Below, piece by piece: positions 36,431-45,402 of a DNA stretch of 64,000 nucleotides. The notes beneath the pieces are model-generated. The model was not told the DNA's origin and did not search any database. It was given only the letters and a program-made list of their open reading frames with translations. Every line of letters starts with the position of its first letter. The first letter of the stretch is position 1. Origin of the DNA: an uncultured Duncaniella sp. (lineage in GTDB: Bacteria; Bacteroidota; Bacteroidia; Bacteroidales; Muribaculaceae); contig CAJUKP010000003.1 in the NCBI GenBank assembly GCA_910587165.1, positions 131,544-195,543 on the forward strand, given 5' to 3'. The position numbers and the translations under genes are program-made.

Positions 36431-37720
36431 TCACGGCCTCCTGAGTGCGCGGGTGGCCAGAAGCGTATGGCCCAGCCGGCAATAGAGACAGCGGTGAGGC
36501 TCGCAATAGGCGCGGCGCAACTGGAGAAGAGCCTGCGTGGCGAAGGCATCGCGGGCCGGGATGCCGGCCCGGTCGAACATGGAGATCACGGAATTGCTCT
36601 CGGGCGGCAGGAGCTGCAACCATTCGACGGCGCGCGATATGAGCGCATCGTCGCCATGGGTGCTTCCGTATGCCACAAAAAGAGGAGCCACGACATTGAT
36701 GACCAATATCACAGCCGACGCCCGGCTCATGGTCTCGGAAGGGCGCGACGCCGGCACTCCGAACGTGAAATGAGATGCCCAGTAGCCATCGAGCGGAGCG
36801 CGGAAATATTCTATGGCCTCTTCCGGGTCACGCATTCCGAGCAGACGTGCCACTATACGGAAATCACCCGCCACCATTGACGCCAGAGAGGCGATGCGGC
36901 GGTGAGGGAGATTTGGCGGACGCATACGGCCCATCTTCCAACCCGGAGACTCCGGGGCCTTCAACGAAAACTTACGGGCAAGAAAGCCATATTCACGCCG
37001 CAACTGTTCCACGTATGGGTCAGAGGCCGGTGCCGTATCGAGAAATCCGGACTGCCCGAAAAACAGGGCTTCTATCGAGGCGGCCGAGTCGGCGTGCTTG
37101 CGGAGGAAATGCAACGGAACCGACCGGGCAAGCCGCTCCATGGCATCGGAATTCTTGCCGAACCCGAGAGCACGGGCCAGCATGATGTATGCCACCTGCT
37201 CCCAGTCGCCCGTATATGTATCGAGAAGCCCGAGCATACGGTCGGCCTTGGCATAGAGCCTCTCGAAAGCCAGTGAGCAGAGCCAGTCGGCACGGTGGAG
37301 AGGGGAGAAAGTGCCTATGAACGGGGCACACGGGAGGTCGATGTCCGAACGGTCAACGAGATCCGCATAGCTGCGATGGAATTCCGGCGCGCATCTCATC
37401 ACCATCTGGGGAATCACCTCGCCGTTCGGGCGTCTGACACACGTATCATCGCGCTCCACGACATGAAGCACCACAGAATCGTATGCCGGGTCGCCGTCAT
37501 GCCCGTGGCGGTGCCAGTCGGACGCGCGCACGTGTATCTCCACATCTCCCGCCCACATACGGCCACCGATATTTACCTTGGCGTTGAAAAAGTCAGGCCC
37601 GGAGTCACGGTTGAGCGTGCCGGGATCGACGATGGAAATCCTCTCGCCACCCACGGTGGCGAGATCGGTCTGGAGCAGGAGACGGTGCTGCCAGACGTAC
37701 TGCATGAGGCTTTCCATCAT
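36431..37720 (-). CDS. DUF2851 family protein
   Basis: A 429-aa conserved Bacteroidota/Chlorobi protein, of unknown role. Family features: LYQTDLAT-like N-terminus (QHRLLLQTDLATVGGERI), DPGTLNRDSGPDFFNAKVNIG, MWAGDVEIHVRASDWHRHGHD, YDSVVLHVV, and a long helical C-terminal region. The DSGPDFF..EIH..SDW arrangement resembles a metal-binding nuclease-like core, but activity is not proven. The real start may be the ATG at 37705 (MQYVWQHRLL). Last gene of the minus-strand operon. Confidence 0.85.
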   Translation of the reverse strand: MMESLMQYVWQHRLLLQTDLATVGGERISIVDPGTLNRDSGPDFFNAKVNIGGRMWAGDVEIHVRASDWHRHGHDGDPAYDSVVLHVVERDDTCVRRPNGEVIPQMVMRCAPEFHRSYADLVDRSDIDLPCAPFIGTFSPLHRADWLCSLAFERLYAKADRMLGLLDTYTGDWEQVAYIMLARALGFGKNSDAMERLARSVPLHFLRKHADSAASIEALFFGQSGFLDTAPASDPYVEQLRREYGFLARKFSLKAPESPGWKMGRMRPPNLPHRRIASLASMVAGDFRIVARLLGMRDPEEAIEYFRAPLDGYWASHFTFGVPASRPSETMSRASAVILVINVVAPLFVAYGSTHGDDALISRAVEWLQLLPPESNSVISMFDRAGIPARDAFATQALLQLRRAYCEPHRCLYCRLGHTLLATRALRRP

Positions 37721-37742
37721 GGCTATTGCGGACAGAGGGAGA

Positions 37743-38222
37743 TCAGAGCTCGTCGGCCAGACGGTTGAACTCGATCATCTTGAGCGCGGTCTCGGCAGCC
37801 TCCGAGCCCTTGTTGCCGAGCGCACCGCCGGCACGGTCGAGAGCCTGCTGCTCATCGGTGACTGTCAGCACACCGAATATCACCGGAATGTCGCAATCGG
37901 CATTGAGCGATGTGACACCCTGTGTGACACTCGAGCATACATAGTCGAAATGAGGGGTGTCACCCTTGATGACACATCCGAGCACTATTATGGCATCGAA
38001 AGCACCGCTCTCTATGAGCTTGGATGCGGCGAAGGTGAGTTCGACCGCCCCGGGAACGGTGTAGATCTTCAGGTCACCGGGAGTGAGGCCTGACTTGATG
38101 AGGGTGTCAAACGCACCTTCGGCGAGAGCCTTGGTGATATGCTCGTTCCATTCGGTGAATACTATGGCTATGTGGACGTCCTTAAGACGTGGTGCGGGTG
38201 TTGCAGGAGTATGGGAACTCAT
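37743..38222 (-). CDS. ribH: 6,7-dimethyl-8-ribityllumazine synthase
   Basis: Penultimate step of riboflavin synthesis. 159 aa; FTEWNEHITKALAEGA, VPGAVELTFAASKL, LGCVIKGDTPHFDYVCSSV and FGVLTVTDEQQALDRAGG motifs are all in place; forms hollow capsids in most bacteria. In the middle of an operon with TPR and DUF2851 genes; other rib genes are not nearby. Confidence 0.96.
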   Translation of the reverse strand: MSSHTPATPAPRLKDVHIAIVFTEWNEHITKALAEGAFDTLIKSGLTPGDLKIYTVPGAVELTFAASKLIESGAFDAIIVLGCVIKGDTPHFDYVCSSVTQGVTSLNADCDIPVIFGVLTVTDEQQALDRAGGALGNKGSEAAETALKMIEFNRLADEL

Positions 38223-38244
38223 GGTTATATTGTCGGTTTTGGTT

Positions 38245-39258
38245 TTATTTCGGGAAAAGCTTGTGCCAGAGGCTCAGGATGTCAAGCGAGCGCGATTTGG
38301 CATGATAGAGGATATCCACTATCCTTCGGTGCTCGTCAACCGCGTTGATTTTCGTGGCCTTGTGGAGCATTGTGTTGAGCAGATGCACCCCCTTGTCCCT
38401 CATGGCCGCCACGGAGAGCATGGACTCGCCGAGAGCCACCGAGAGTTTGAGCTGACGCATGGTGAAGTCAGTCTCGATGCGGGTGAGATATTTGAGCGCC
38501 CTGGAATAGTACTGCACGGCCTCGCGGTGGCGCCCCATACGTGACAGGGTGTCACCCTGGTCGGCAAGAGAATCCACCAGTCGCCCTGTGGCATCCTCCA
38601 CACCGGCGTTGAGCAACTGCAGATAGGTTGTCGTGGCCGCCTGATAGTGGGCCAGCAGCTCGGCCTGCTTCACACGGTTGCGGTAGATGGCAGTGGCTCC
38701 GTTGAGAGCCATGAGATGCGGGGCCGCATAGCGGTCGGGATCAGATTTGGCCAACCGCTCGAATATCTTTATGGATTTCTCTATCTCCCGCTCGGCCTGT
38801 TTGTACTCACCACGGCACGAATGGAGATAGGCCACATCGTAGAGCAGCGATGCAAGCACCTGGAGAAACGGCGCATCCTTGCGGCGCGGCGCGCGGGCAA
38901 GGATATGCAGAGCCTCGGCAGCCGATGCCGCCGCCATGTCGAGCATATCGTTCTCTATATATATCGCGGTCAGCAGTTGCACCAGCGCGGCATGGACCGT
39001 CAGGGCCGTGGCATCCTCCGTGTCAGGGTCGATGCGTCCGGCCAGATCACTGATGGTCTCCACCGCCTTGGGAGCCTCGCCACGGCGGGCTGACTCGGCC
39101 ATATTGGAGCGCAGCAGGTCGTATGCTGTATCGAACGGGGCCTCCTCGAGCATACGGAGCATATCGTCGGACTGACGGGCCCGCTTCATACGGGCCTTGA
39201 GAGGGGCCACATCAGCAGTGACCGGAAGAAAAACCGGTTCGAGTGAAGTAGGTCTCAT
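38245..39258 (-). CDS. TPR-type helical protein
   Basis: A 337-aa cytoplasmic protein, predicted all-helical, with TPR-like pairs (e.g. LLYDVAYLHSCRGEYKQAER, VDSLADQGDTLSRMGRHREAVQYYSRALKYLTRIE). No signal peptide. Its start overlaps the end of the PfkB-like gene by 4 nt, so the two products are probably partners. The last about 50 residues are helical with RRIVDILYHAKSRSLDILSL. Function unknown. Confidence 0.72.
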   Translation of the reverse strand: MRPTSLEPVFLPVTADVAPLKARMKRARQSDDMLRMLEEAPFDTAYDLLRSNMAESARRGEAPKAVETISDLAGRIDPDTEDATALTVHAALVQLLTAIYIENDMLDMAAASAAEALHILARAPRRKDAPFLQVLASLLYDVAYLHSCRGEYKQAEREIEKSIKIFERLAKSDPDRYAAPHLMALNGATAIYRNRVKQAELLAHYQAATTTYLQLLNAGVEDATGRLVDSLADQGDTLSRMGRHREAVQYYSRALKYLTRIETDFTMRQLKLSVALGESMLSVAAMRDKGVHLLNTMLHKATKINAVDEHRRIVDILYHAKSRSLDILSLWHKLFPK

Positions 39259-40103
39259 AACACAGATGCGGCTATTTCGCTATGGGCAGTCTCATTGGCC
39301 TTGGCCATTATATCGTCTGGATCACTGATCCCCTCGCTGAGCGCGCGGGCCACACCGGCCACCGCACCGGCCGCCCAACGCTCCTTGTCGAGCTGAGTGG
39401 GGTGGCAGGCGAGGGTCCATGACTCATCACCGTCGAAGAATCGCATGGTCAGCCCCTCGCGGTCGAGCACGAGGCAGCGGCGGCAATAAAAAAGTATGTG
39501 TGCCTTGAACGCCTTGGCGGGATCCTCGCCGGGGAAGAGAGCGGCCAGATCATCAGTGGTGACCACCACAAGATCGGCCTGTTCGAGCGAATCCCACACC
39601 TCCGGCATCACGCGGGTGATCCTGGGCACACGGGTGAGATCGAAATAAGGGATCGACACCACCTTGGCCTTGCGGGCCCTGGCGTGTTTGAGCAGATCGA
39701 CGATGGCATCGTGGTTTCTCTTGTCAAGGGCCAGATAGGAACCGAAAATCACCACATCACCTTCGTTGACCCTCGGCCACACAGGATTGATAGGCTCGGA
39801 GGGGAACGCCGAATGTATGATGGGCTTGCCGTCCGAAACAGTTGAGGAAATCTTCACGGGGCTCGCACCCTCCGAATAACGGTCGACCGATGCGGTGTTC
39901 ACCTTGGAGCTGTCGAGATATGACACGATATGATCGCCCACCACATCAGCCGATGCCTCACCGACAAAAATTGTCTCGACACCCATCATGCCGTCGAGAG
40001 CGGCGGCAGCCACGAGTCGGTCGCCCACCCGGGTAGTGGCGGTGCCGTCGGTATTGAGACTGACGTTGAGCGTCAGCTCCCCTATGTAGATTACCTTGTT
40101 CAT
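39255..40103 (-). CDS. PfkB-fold carbohydrate kinase-like protein, probably catalytically degenerate
   Basis: A 282-aa protein with ribokinase-fold layout: a short N-terminal strand (MNKVIYIGELTLNVSL), a substrate-binding segment (TRVGDRLVAAAALDGMMGVETIFVGEASADVVGDHI), VVIFGSYLALDKRNHDAI, and a terminal ATP-site helix. The canonical DTxGAGD motif with the catalytic base is replaced by KERWAAGAVAGVARAL, so no kinase activity is expected; it may be a binding or scaffolding protein. First gene of the operon behind the promoter at 40207. Confidence 0.7.
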   Translation of the reverse strand: MNKVIYIGELTLNVSLNTDGTATTRVGDRLVAAAALDGMMGVETIFVGEASADVVGDHIVSYLDSSKVNTASVDRYSEGASPVKISSTVSDGKPIIHSAFPSEPINPVWPRVNEGDVVIFGSYLALDKRNHDAIVDLLKHARARKAKVVSIPYFDLTRVPRITRVMPEVWDSLEQADLVVVTTDDLAALFPGEDPAKAFKAHILFYCRRCLVLDREGLTMRFFDGDESWTLACHPTQLDKERWAAGAVAGVARALSEGISDPDDIMAKANETAHSEIAASVL

Positions 40104-40206
40104 ATAGCAATTAGGATTGAATTTCAGTTTCTTGCCCTTTTTGAAAGAGCCTTACAAGTTTCTAACGGCGCCGACAGCATGATGGTTCACGTCAGCGACG
40201 TCACCA

Positions 40207-40238
40207 CAAAGATAACTATTCAACGGTGCATAACCAAA
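40207..40238 (-). promoter_or_regulatory. Promoter of the PfkB-TPR-ribH-DUF2851 operon
   Basis: Minus: TTTG (complement of CAAA 40235-40238), 20-nt spacer, TATCTTTG (complement of 40207-40214), about 100 nt before the start codon. The divergent intergenic 40104-40471 otherwise holds the serpin promoter, a short palindrome ACGTC-AGC-GACGT at about 40186 and TTAGT..ACTAA at about 40366-40384. Confidence 0.72.
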
Positions 40239-40388
40239 TCTTTCATGTCGAAAATATCCCGGCATCACAGTTTATGTATCTTTCGGCCTCTTATCCGTTC
40301 AACCACACCGTCCACACACCTCCCGATCCGGCACATGACACTTTGTTTTATTTGGCAGCTTTTGTTTAGTAAATTTTAACTAAAATAA

Positions 40389-40421
40389 TTTGAAAATATC
40401 AAAATATAGTAGGTATATTTG
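40389..40421 (+). promoter_or_regulatory. Promoter of the serpin gene
   Basis: TTTG at 40389-40392, 21-nt spacer, TATATTTG at 40414-40421; about 45 nt leader. Confidence 0.75.
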
Positions 40422-40471
40422 CAAATAAAGACAAATCATCACACAAATCGCCATTCAAATTTCATTCAATC

Positions 40472-41782
40472 ATGAGGAAACTGATTTCTATCATCTCAGT
40501 CTTGGCGATTTCGCTCGTCAGTTGCTCAACTCAAAACGCCAAGGGTGTCAGAGGCGGGCATGAAGTTTCAATGTCTGTTGATGTCCCCCTCTCAGCTCAT
40601 TCCGATGTATCGGAATCAGCTTCTGAACCGGAGAATGTTCAAACGGACTCCGGGCCGATTCTGTTTACAAATGATGAGAGGGAAGCGATTGCGAGGCAGA
40701 ACGATTTCGCCTTGTCTGTGTACAAGAAATTGTATCGTTCAGACAATGAAAATATGCTTTTCTCGCCGCTTAGTCTGTCCATCAGCCTTTCAATGCTTGC
40801 CAACGGTGCTGCCGGAACCACACTCCGGGAACTGGAGAAAATGACGGGGATGAATAAACGGTTTGGACTGGAAGACCTTAATCAACTCAGCAGGAAGCTG
40901 ATCTCAGGCCTGGGGTGCGCTGACCGGCAGACCGAAATTTCGCTTGCCAACTCGCTATGGGTTGACAAGGACTATGATGTAGCTTCCGGTTACGTGCGTG
41001 ACTTAAAGAAGTATTATTCCGCGTCGGTGTTCAGATGCAATCTCCACACCGACACGGCTATATACGCTATAAACAGTTGGATCAGCGAGAAAACAGACGG
41101 TCTCATCCCGGACTTTCTCAAAGAGCCCCTGAATGAGAGTGTAAGAATGACTTTATGTAATGCCATGCATTTTAAAGGGAATTGGAAGGAACCGTTTCTG
41201 ATTACCCGCAAGGGCAAATTCATTTGTTCGGACAACAGAGAAGTAGAGATTGATATGTTAAGTGGCACGACATCCAACCTGACCGTTTCGGAAGATGAAA
41301 TGATGACAGACGTGTATCTGGATTTCGGGGACGGTGAATACTTTATGGAGTGTATTCTTCCTACGAAAGGGAATACATTGTCCCGTATTGTCAACGCACT
41401 GAACAGCAAAACTCTTGACAGACTTTCCTCCGGAAAAAGGAAGGACTATAGGAATCTGATTATTCCTAAATTCAAAACCGAACAGGAATTTTATCTTAGG
41501 AAGATTCTTGAGAAGTTGGGATATGGGAATATATTCAGCCCGACATCTGATTTTTCCCGCATAAATCCTTCTCGAGAGCTATCGGTCGACAATATATTGC
41601 AAGGGACCTGCTATTCGATTGACAAATGGGGAGCGGAAGGGGCTGCTGTAACTATCGAATTTATGGAGACCTCCAATGGATATGAACCGCAGAACCTTGT
41701 ATTCGACCGTCCGTTCATCTATCTTGTAAGAGAGAAGAGCACCGGAGCGATATTGTTCGTAGGAGATGTGAAGAAGCTCTGA
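40472..41782 (+). CDS. Serpin-family protease inhibitor, lipoprotein
   Basis: A 436-aa serpin anchored by a lipoprotein signal (lipobox SLVSC). Serpin signatures include NMLFSPLSLSISLSMLANGA, NSLWVDKDYDV, INSWISEKTDGLIPDFL, LCNAMHFKGNWKEPF and the C-terminal RPFIYLVREKSTGAILFVGDV. The reactive-loop hinge is GAEGAAVT (Glu389 at P17), so counting gives P1/P1' around Tyr404-Glu405/Pro406; this is an estimate. Probably protects the cell from host elastase or gut proteases. AT-richer than its neighbours, which suggests later acquisition. Repeat F follows. Confidence 0.92.
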   Translation: MRKLISIISVLAISLVSCSTQNAKGVRGGHEVSMSVDVPLSAHSDVSESASEPENVQTDSGPILFTNDEREAIARQNDFALSVYKKLYRSDNENMLFSPLSLSISLSMLANGAAGTTLRELEKMTGMNKRFGLEDLNQLSRKLISGLGCADRQTEISLANSLWVDKDYDVASGYVRDLKKYYSASVFRCNLHTDTAIYAINSWISEKTDGLIPDFLKEPLNESVRMTLCNAMHFKGNWKEPFLITRKGKFICSDNREVEIDMLSGTTSNLTVSEDEMMTDVYLDFGDGEYFMECILPTKGNTLSRIVNALNSKTLDRLSSGKRKDYRNLIIPKFKTEQEFYLRKILEKLGYGNIFSPTSDFSRINPSRELSVDNILQGTCYSIDKWGAEGAAVTIEFMETSNGYEPQNLVFDRPFIYLVREKSTGAILFVGDVKKL

Positions 41783-41808
41783 GCCTTCCGTGTCCGCGGA
41801 CACTAAAA

Positions 41809-42020
41809 GTTACCGATCAAAGATTACCGATCAGAACAAGGGTACAGAAGGACAAAAGGAAAAAAGAAACAGATTTTTTATTTTTTTGTTCGAATATTAT
41901 CAGCTTGATTATTCTGACTCAAAAAAGATTTTTGTTTCTTTTTTCCTTTTGTCCTTCTGTACCCTTGTCCTGATAGGTAACTTCTTGTCCTGATCGGTAA
42001 CTTCTTGTCCTGATCGGTAA
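41809..42020. repeat. Long inverted repeat, copy F with tandem terminal units
   Basis: Left terminal unit GTTACCGATC appears twice (41809 and about 41824, the second as ATTACCGATC); the right unit CTTGTCCTGATCGGTAAC appears three times with 20-nt period (ends at about 41982, 42002, 42020). The arms have AAGGGTACAGAAGGACAAAAGG. The central part carries the same apical hairpin as copy A (GAATA..ATCA-GCT-TGAT-TATTC). A small palindrome GTGTCCGCGGACAC lies just before, after the serpin stop. Confidence 0.87.
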
Positions 42021-42043
42021 TCTCACGATTCATGAAATTGAGT

Positions 42044-42074
42044 TTTGTATTTATTAAAAATTGTTATATCTTTG
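42044..42074 (+). promoter_or_regulatory. Promoter of the Na/Pi symporter gene
   Basis: TTTG 42044-42047, 19-nt spacer, TATCTTTG 42067-42074; leader about 50 nt to the ATG at 42127. Confidence 0.8.
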
Positions 42075-42126
42075 CAACGGCCAAAGCGGCCACAACCAAC
42101 TTAAAAACTATTTCAAGCCCGATCAC

Positions 42127-43944
42127 ATGAGCTATAGCTTATTAGACTTCCTCTGCCTCCTTGGCTCGGTAGCACTCTTCCTCTACGGAATGAAGGTTAT
42201 GAGCGAAGGTCTCCAGAAGGCAGCCGGCGACCGCCTCCGCAGCATTCTTTCCGTCATGACCCGCAACCGTCTCACCGGTATGCTGACGGGTATCCTCATC
42301 ACCGCCCTTATCCAGAGCTCATCGGCCTCCACAGTCATGGTGGTGAGCTTCGTCAACGCCGGCCTCATGACCCTCGGGCAATCCATGGCCGTCATATTCG
42401 GAGCCAACGTGGGCACGACGTTCACGGCATGGATCATCGCACTTTTCGGATTCAAGGTCGACACCTCACTGATGATCCTCCCCATCATCGCCTGCTCGGT
42501 GCCGCTGCTCTTCTCGTCGTCGAGCAAGAAGAAGTCTATCGGAGAATTCCTCGTGGGCTTCGCCTTCATGTTCATGGGCCTCGGCATGATCAGCACATAC
42601 GTGCCTGACCTGCAGAGCAATCCGGAAATGTTTGCCTTCCTTGAGAAATACGCCTCCATGGGCTTCCTCTCGGTGTTGATCTTCCTGTTCGTGGGCATGA
42701 TACTGACAGCTATCATCCAATCGTCGGCGGCGACATTCGCCATCGTGCTCATCATGTGTACGAAAGGCTGGATCACATTCGACATCGCCTGTGCCGTGGT
42801 GCTGGGTTCAAACATCGGAACAACCGTGACCCCGCTCCTCGCATCAATGAGCGGTAACGTGGCAGCCAAGCGCACCGCCATGGGCCACCTTCTGTTCAAT
42901 ACATTCGGCCTGGTGTGGACCCTCGTGGTGTTCTACCCGTTCTGCGACCTCAACGTCTGGATCACCGAACGTCTCGGGCAGGGCAACCCCACGGAAATAT
43001 TCACATTCGTCAACGCCCTCGAGGCCTCCGACCCCGACACCTACAACGCCCTTTTCGCCAACACACTCCCGTCGGGCCATCCGGTGCTCGCACAGGTGGC
43101 ACAGATGCAGTTCAGCGTATCGTTCGGTCTGTCGATGTTCCACACCGTGTTCAATCTGGTCAACGTGGCCATCATGATCTGGCTCACCGGACTATACGTG
43201 AAAATCGTGGAGGCTCTTGTGCCCAAGCGCCACAAGGAGGACGACGAATTCCAGCTCAAATTCATCTCCGGCGGTCTCATGAGCGCATCCGAGCTCAACA
43301 TAGCCCAGGCGGAGAAAGAGATACTTGTCTATTCGCAGAGAGTGCAGCGCATGGTGGGCATGGCCCAGGCCATCGTGAAGGTGAAGGATCAGGAAGAATT
43401 CACCAGACAGTTCTCGCGTCTTGAGAAGTATGAGGAGATCTCCGACCGCATGGAAATCGAGATAGCCCACTATCTGAACCGATGCGCCGAGGGACGCCTC
43501 TCCAACGAAGGCAAGCACCGCATATCGGCCCTCATACGCATCACCAGCGAGATCGAGAGCGTGGCAGACTGCTGCTACGGCATAGGCAAGATCATGGTGC
43601 GGAAGAACGAAAGCCACGCCGACTTCAACGAGGAGATACACCACAACATCGACTCCATGTTCATCGCTGTAGAGGCCGCCATCACCAACGAGAACCTGCT
43701 GCTGCGCGACCTCGAGAACATCTCGGAAGCCGACATCATCACCTCCTACAACCGCGAGCGTGAGATCAACAATATGCGCAACCAGCTCCGCTCGGCCAAC
43801 GTCGAGAACATCAACGAGCACCACTACGAGTATCAGGCCGGCATATACTACATGGACATCATCGGCTCGCTCGAGAAGGTGGGCGACTATGTGATCAACG
43901 TGGTCGACGAAATCAAGACCCTTCTCCGCACACCCAGGGAATAG
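42127..43944 (+). CDS. Na+/phosphate symporter family protein with PhoU-like domain
   Basis: Inner-membrane sodium-coupled phosphate carrier/exporter, 605 aa. Two inverted membrane halves each with the signature: QSSSASTVMVV and GANVGTTFTAWI in the first, QSSAATFAIVL and GSNIGTTVTPLLASMSGN in the second. The C-terminal about 220 residues form a cytoplasmic PhoU-like helical domain that gates transport. The start at 42127 follows the promoter; the in-frame ATG at 42061 overlaps the -7 box. 60 nt separate it from the DUF389 gene. Confidence 0.93.
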   Translation: MSYSLLDFLCLLGSVALFLYGMKVMSEGLQKAAGDRLRSILSVMTRNRLTGMLTGILITALIQSSSASTVMVVSFVNAGLMTLGQSMAVIFGANVGTTFTAWIIALFGFKVDTSLMILPIIACSVPLLFSSSSKKKSIGEFLVGFAFMFMGLGMISTYVPDLQSNPEMFAFLEKYASMGFLSVLIFLFVGMILTAIIQSSAATFAIVLIMCTKGWITFDIACAVVLGSNIGTTVTPLLASMSGNVAAKRTAMGHLLFNTFGLVWTLVVFYPFCDLNVWITERLGQGNPTEIFTFVNALEASDPDTYNALFANTLPSGHPVLAQVAQMQFSVSFGLSMFHTVFNLVNVAIMIWLTGLYVKIVEALVPKRHKEDDEFQLKFISGGLMSASELNIAQAEKEILVYSQRVQRMVGMAQAIVKVKDQEEFTRQFSRLEKYEEISDRMEIEIAHYLNRCAEGRLSNEGKHRISALIRITSEIESVADCCYGIGKIMVRKNESHADFNEEIHHNIDSMFIAVEAAITNENLLLRDLENISEADIITSYNREREINNMRNQLRSANVENINEHHYEYQAGIYYMDIIGSLEKVGDYVINVVDEIKTLLRTPRE

Positions 43945-44004
43945 CCCCAACCGAGCGCCCAGGCCACGGGCCGGAAACGCCTCCACCATACTCAGATAGA
44001 GATC

Positions 44005-45402
44005 ATGAACCTGCAATCCTTCCGAAAATACTTCGCCCGATACTTTGCCCTGGGCGACTACCTCGTCTCCCAGGAAGAGGCAGAACAGTCGATACGCGAC
44101 GGAGTGTCGTTCCGCGGCACAAACATCGTCATCCTCATCATAGCCATCTTCATTGCCTCGCTTGGCCTCAACACCAACTCGACGGCAGTGATCATCGGCG
44201 CGATGCTCATCTCCCCACTCATGGGCCCCATCATCGGCATAGGGCTCGGTGTGGGCATCCATGACTTCGAGCTCATCAAGCGCGGGCTCCGCAACCTCAT
44301 CATGGCCACCGGCTTCAGTGTGCTCACCTCCACGCTCTACTTCCTCATCTCCCCCGTCAGCGAGGGACACAGCGAGCTGCTGGCCCGCACATCGCCCACC
44401 ATCTATGATGTGCTCATCGGCTTTTTCGGCGGAGCCGCCGGCATCATAGCCATCGGATCGAAGTCAAAGGGCAACGTGATCCCCGGCGTCGCCATAGCCA
44501 CCGCCCTCATGCCCCCGCTCTGCACGGCAGGCTACGGTCTGGCCACATGGCAGCCCACATACTTCTTCGGGGCCTTCTATCTCTTCCTCATCAACTCCAT
44601 CTACATCTCACTCTCTACATTCATCGGAGTAAAGCTGATGGGTTATCACCATGCCGGCACCGAGAATCCGGCCCGGGCCGACAAGGTGCGCCGCATAGTC
44701 TATACCGCCGCGCTCATCACCCTCCTGCCATCGCTCTATCTCACCTACAATATGCTCCGGCAGAGCCGTTTCGAGTCAAACGCCTCACGCTTCGTGACCA
44801 CCGAATGTCATTTCCCTTCCACAAGGGTGCTGGCTTCTGACGCCATGATGAAAGGGGGAGAGAAGACCATCAGCATCACACTCATCGGCAAGGTGCTTCC
44901 GGCCGACTCGCTTGCGCTCGCCCTGTCGTCGAAGCTGAAATTCTACGGCCTCGAAGGGGCCAAGATCAACATCATACAGGGGGACAACCCCGACCTCTCC
45001 GGCCTCACAGGCGACAACACCCAATCCGTGCGCAGCATCTACGAGATGGCCCAGGCCTCCATCGCGGAGAAACAGATGGCCATCGACTCGCTCAAAGGGG
45101 TGATAGCCGAGACGATGCTCAACGACACCATTGCCGGACGCCTGTCACCCGAGATGAAGGTACTCTTCCCGCAAGTGGCAGAAATGGCCATCACCCGGGC
45201 CGTCTTCGGCGAGATGTCGACCGGACGCCTCGACACGGCATATCTGGCGCTCGTCACCTACTCCGCTCCCCTCCCCGCCCGTAAGCGCACCGAACTGGCC
45301 AGCTATCTCGAGGCACGACTCAGGCTCGGAAAAGTGTCGATAATCGACATCGGAAGCCTATCCAAATCCGACAGAAATGACAGCAAACGCACTAAGAAAT
45401 AA
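44005..45402 (+). CDS. DUF389 / TIGR00341 family membrane protein
   Basis: A 465-aa inner-membrane protein. About six spans in residues 35-265 with the family core GLNTNSTAVIIGAMLISPLMGPIIGIG and IPGVAIATALMPPLCTAGYGLA, then a soluble C-terminal domain (about 280-465). Function unknown; the repeated proline/glycine helices suggest a channel or transporter. Its 3' end overlaps the glycosyltransferase gene by 26 nt. Confidence 0.87.
   Translation: MNLQSFRKYFARYFALGDYLVSQEEAEQSIRDGVSFRGTNIVILIIAIFIASLGLNTNSTAVIIGAMLISPLMGPIIGIGLGVGIHDFELIKRGLRNLIMATGFSVLTSTLYFLISPVSEGHSELLARTSPTIYDVLIGFFGGAAGIIAIGSKSKGNVIPGVAIATALMPPLCTAGYGLATWQPTYFFGAFYLFLINSIYISLSTFIGVKLMGYHHAGTENPARADKVRRIVYTAALITLLPSLYLTYNMLRQSRFESNASRFVTTECHFPSTRVLASDAMMKGGEKTISITLIGKVLPADSLALALSSKLKFYGLEGAKINIIQGDNPDLSGLTGDNTQSVRSIYEMAQASIAEKQMAIDSLKGVIAETMLNDTIAGRLSPEMKVLFPQVAEMAITRAVFGEMSTGRLDTAYLALVTYSAPLPARKRTELASYLEARLRLGKVSIIDIGSLSKSDRNDSKRTKK

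Noticed and set aside
43192..44370. 392-codon ORF antisense to the symporter and DUF389 genes
   Set aside because: Spans two recognised genes on the other strand; no motif.
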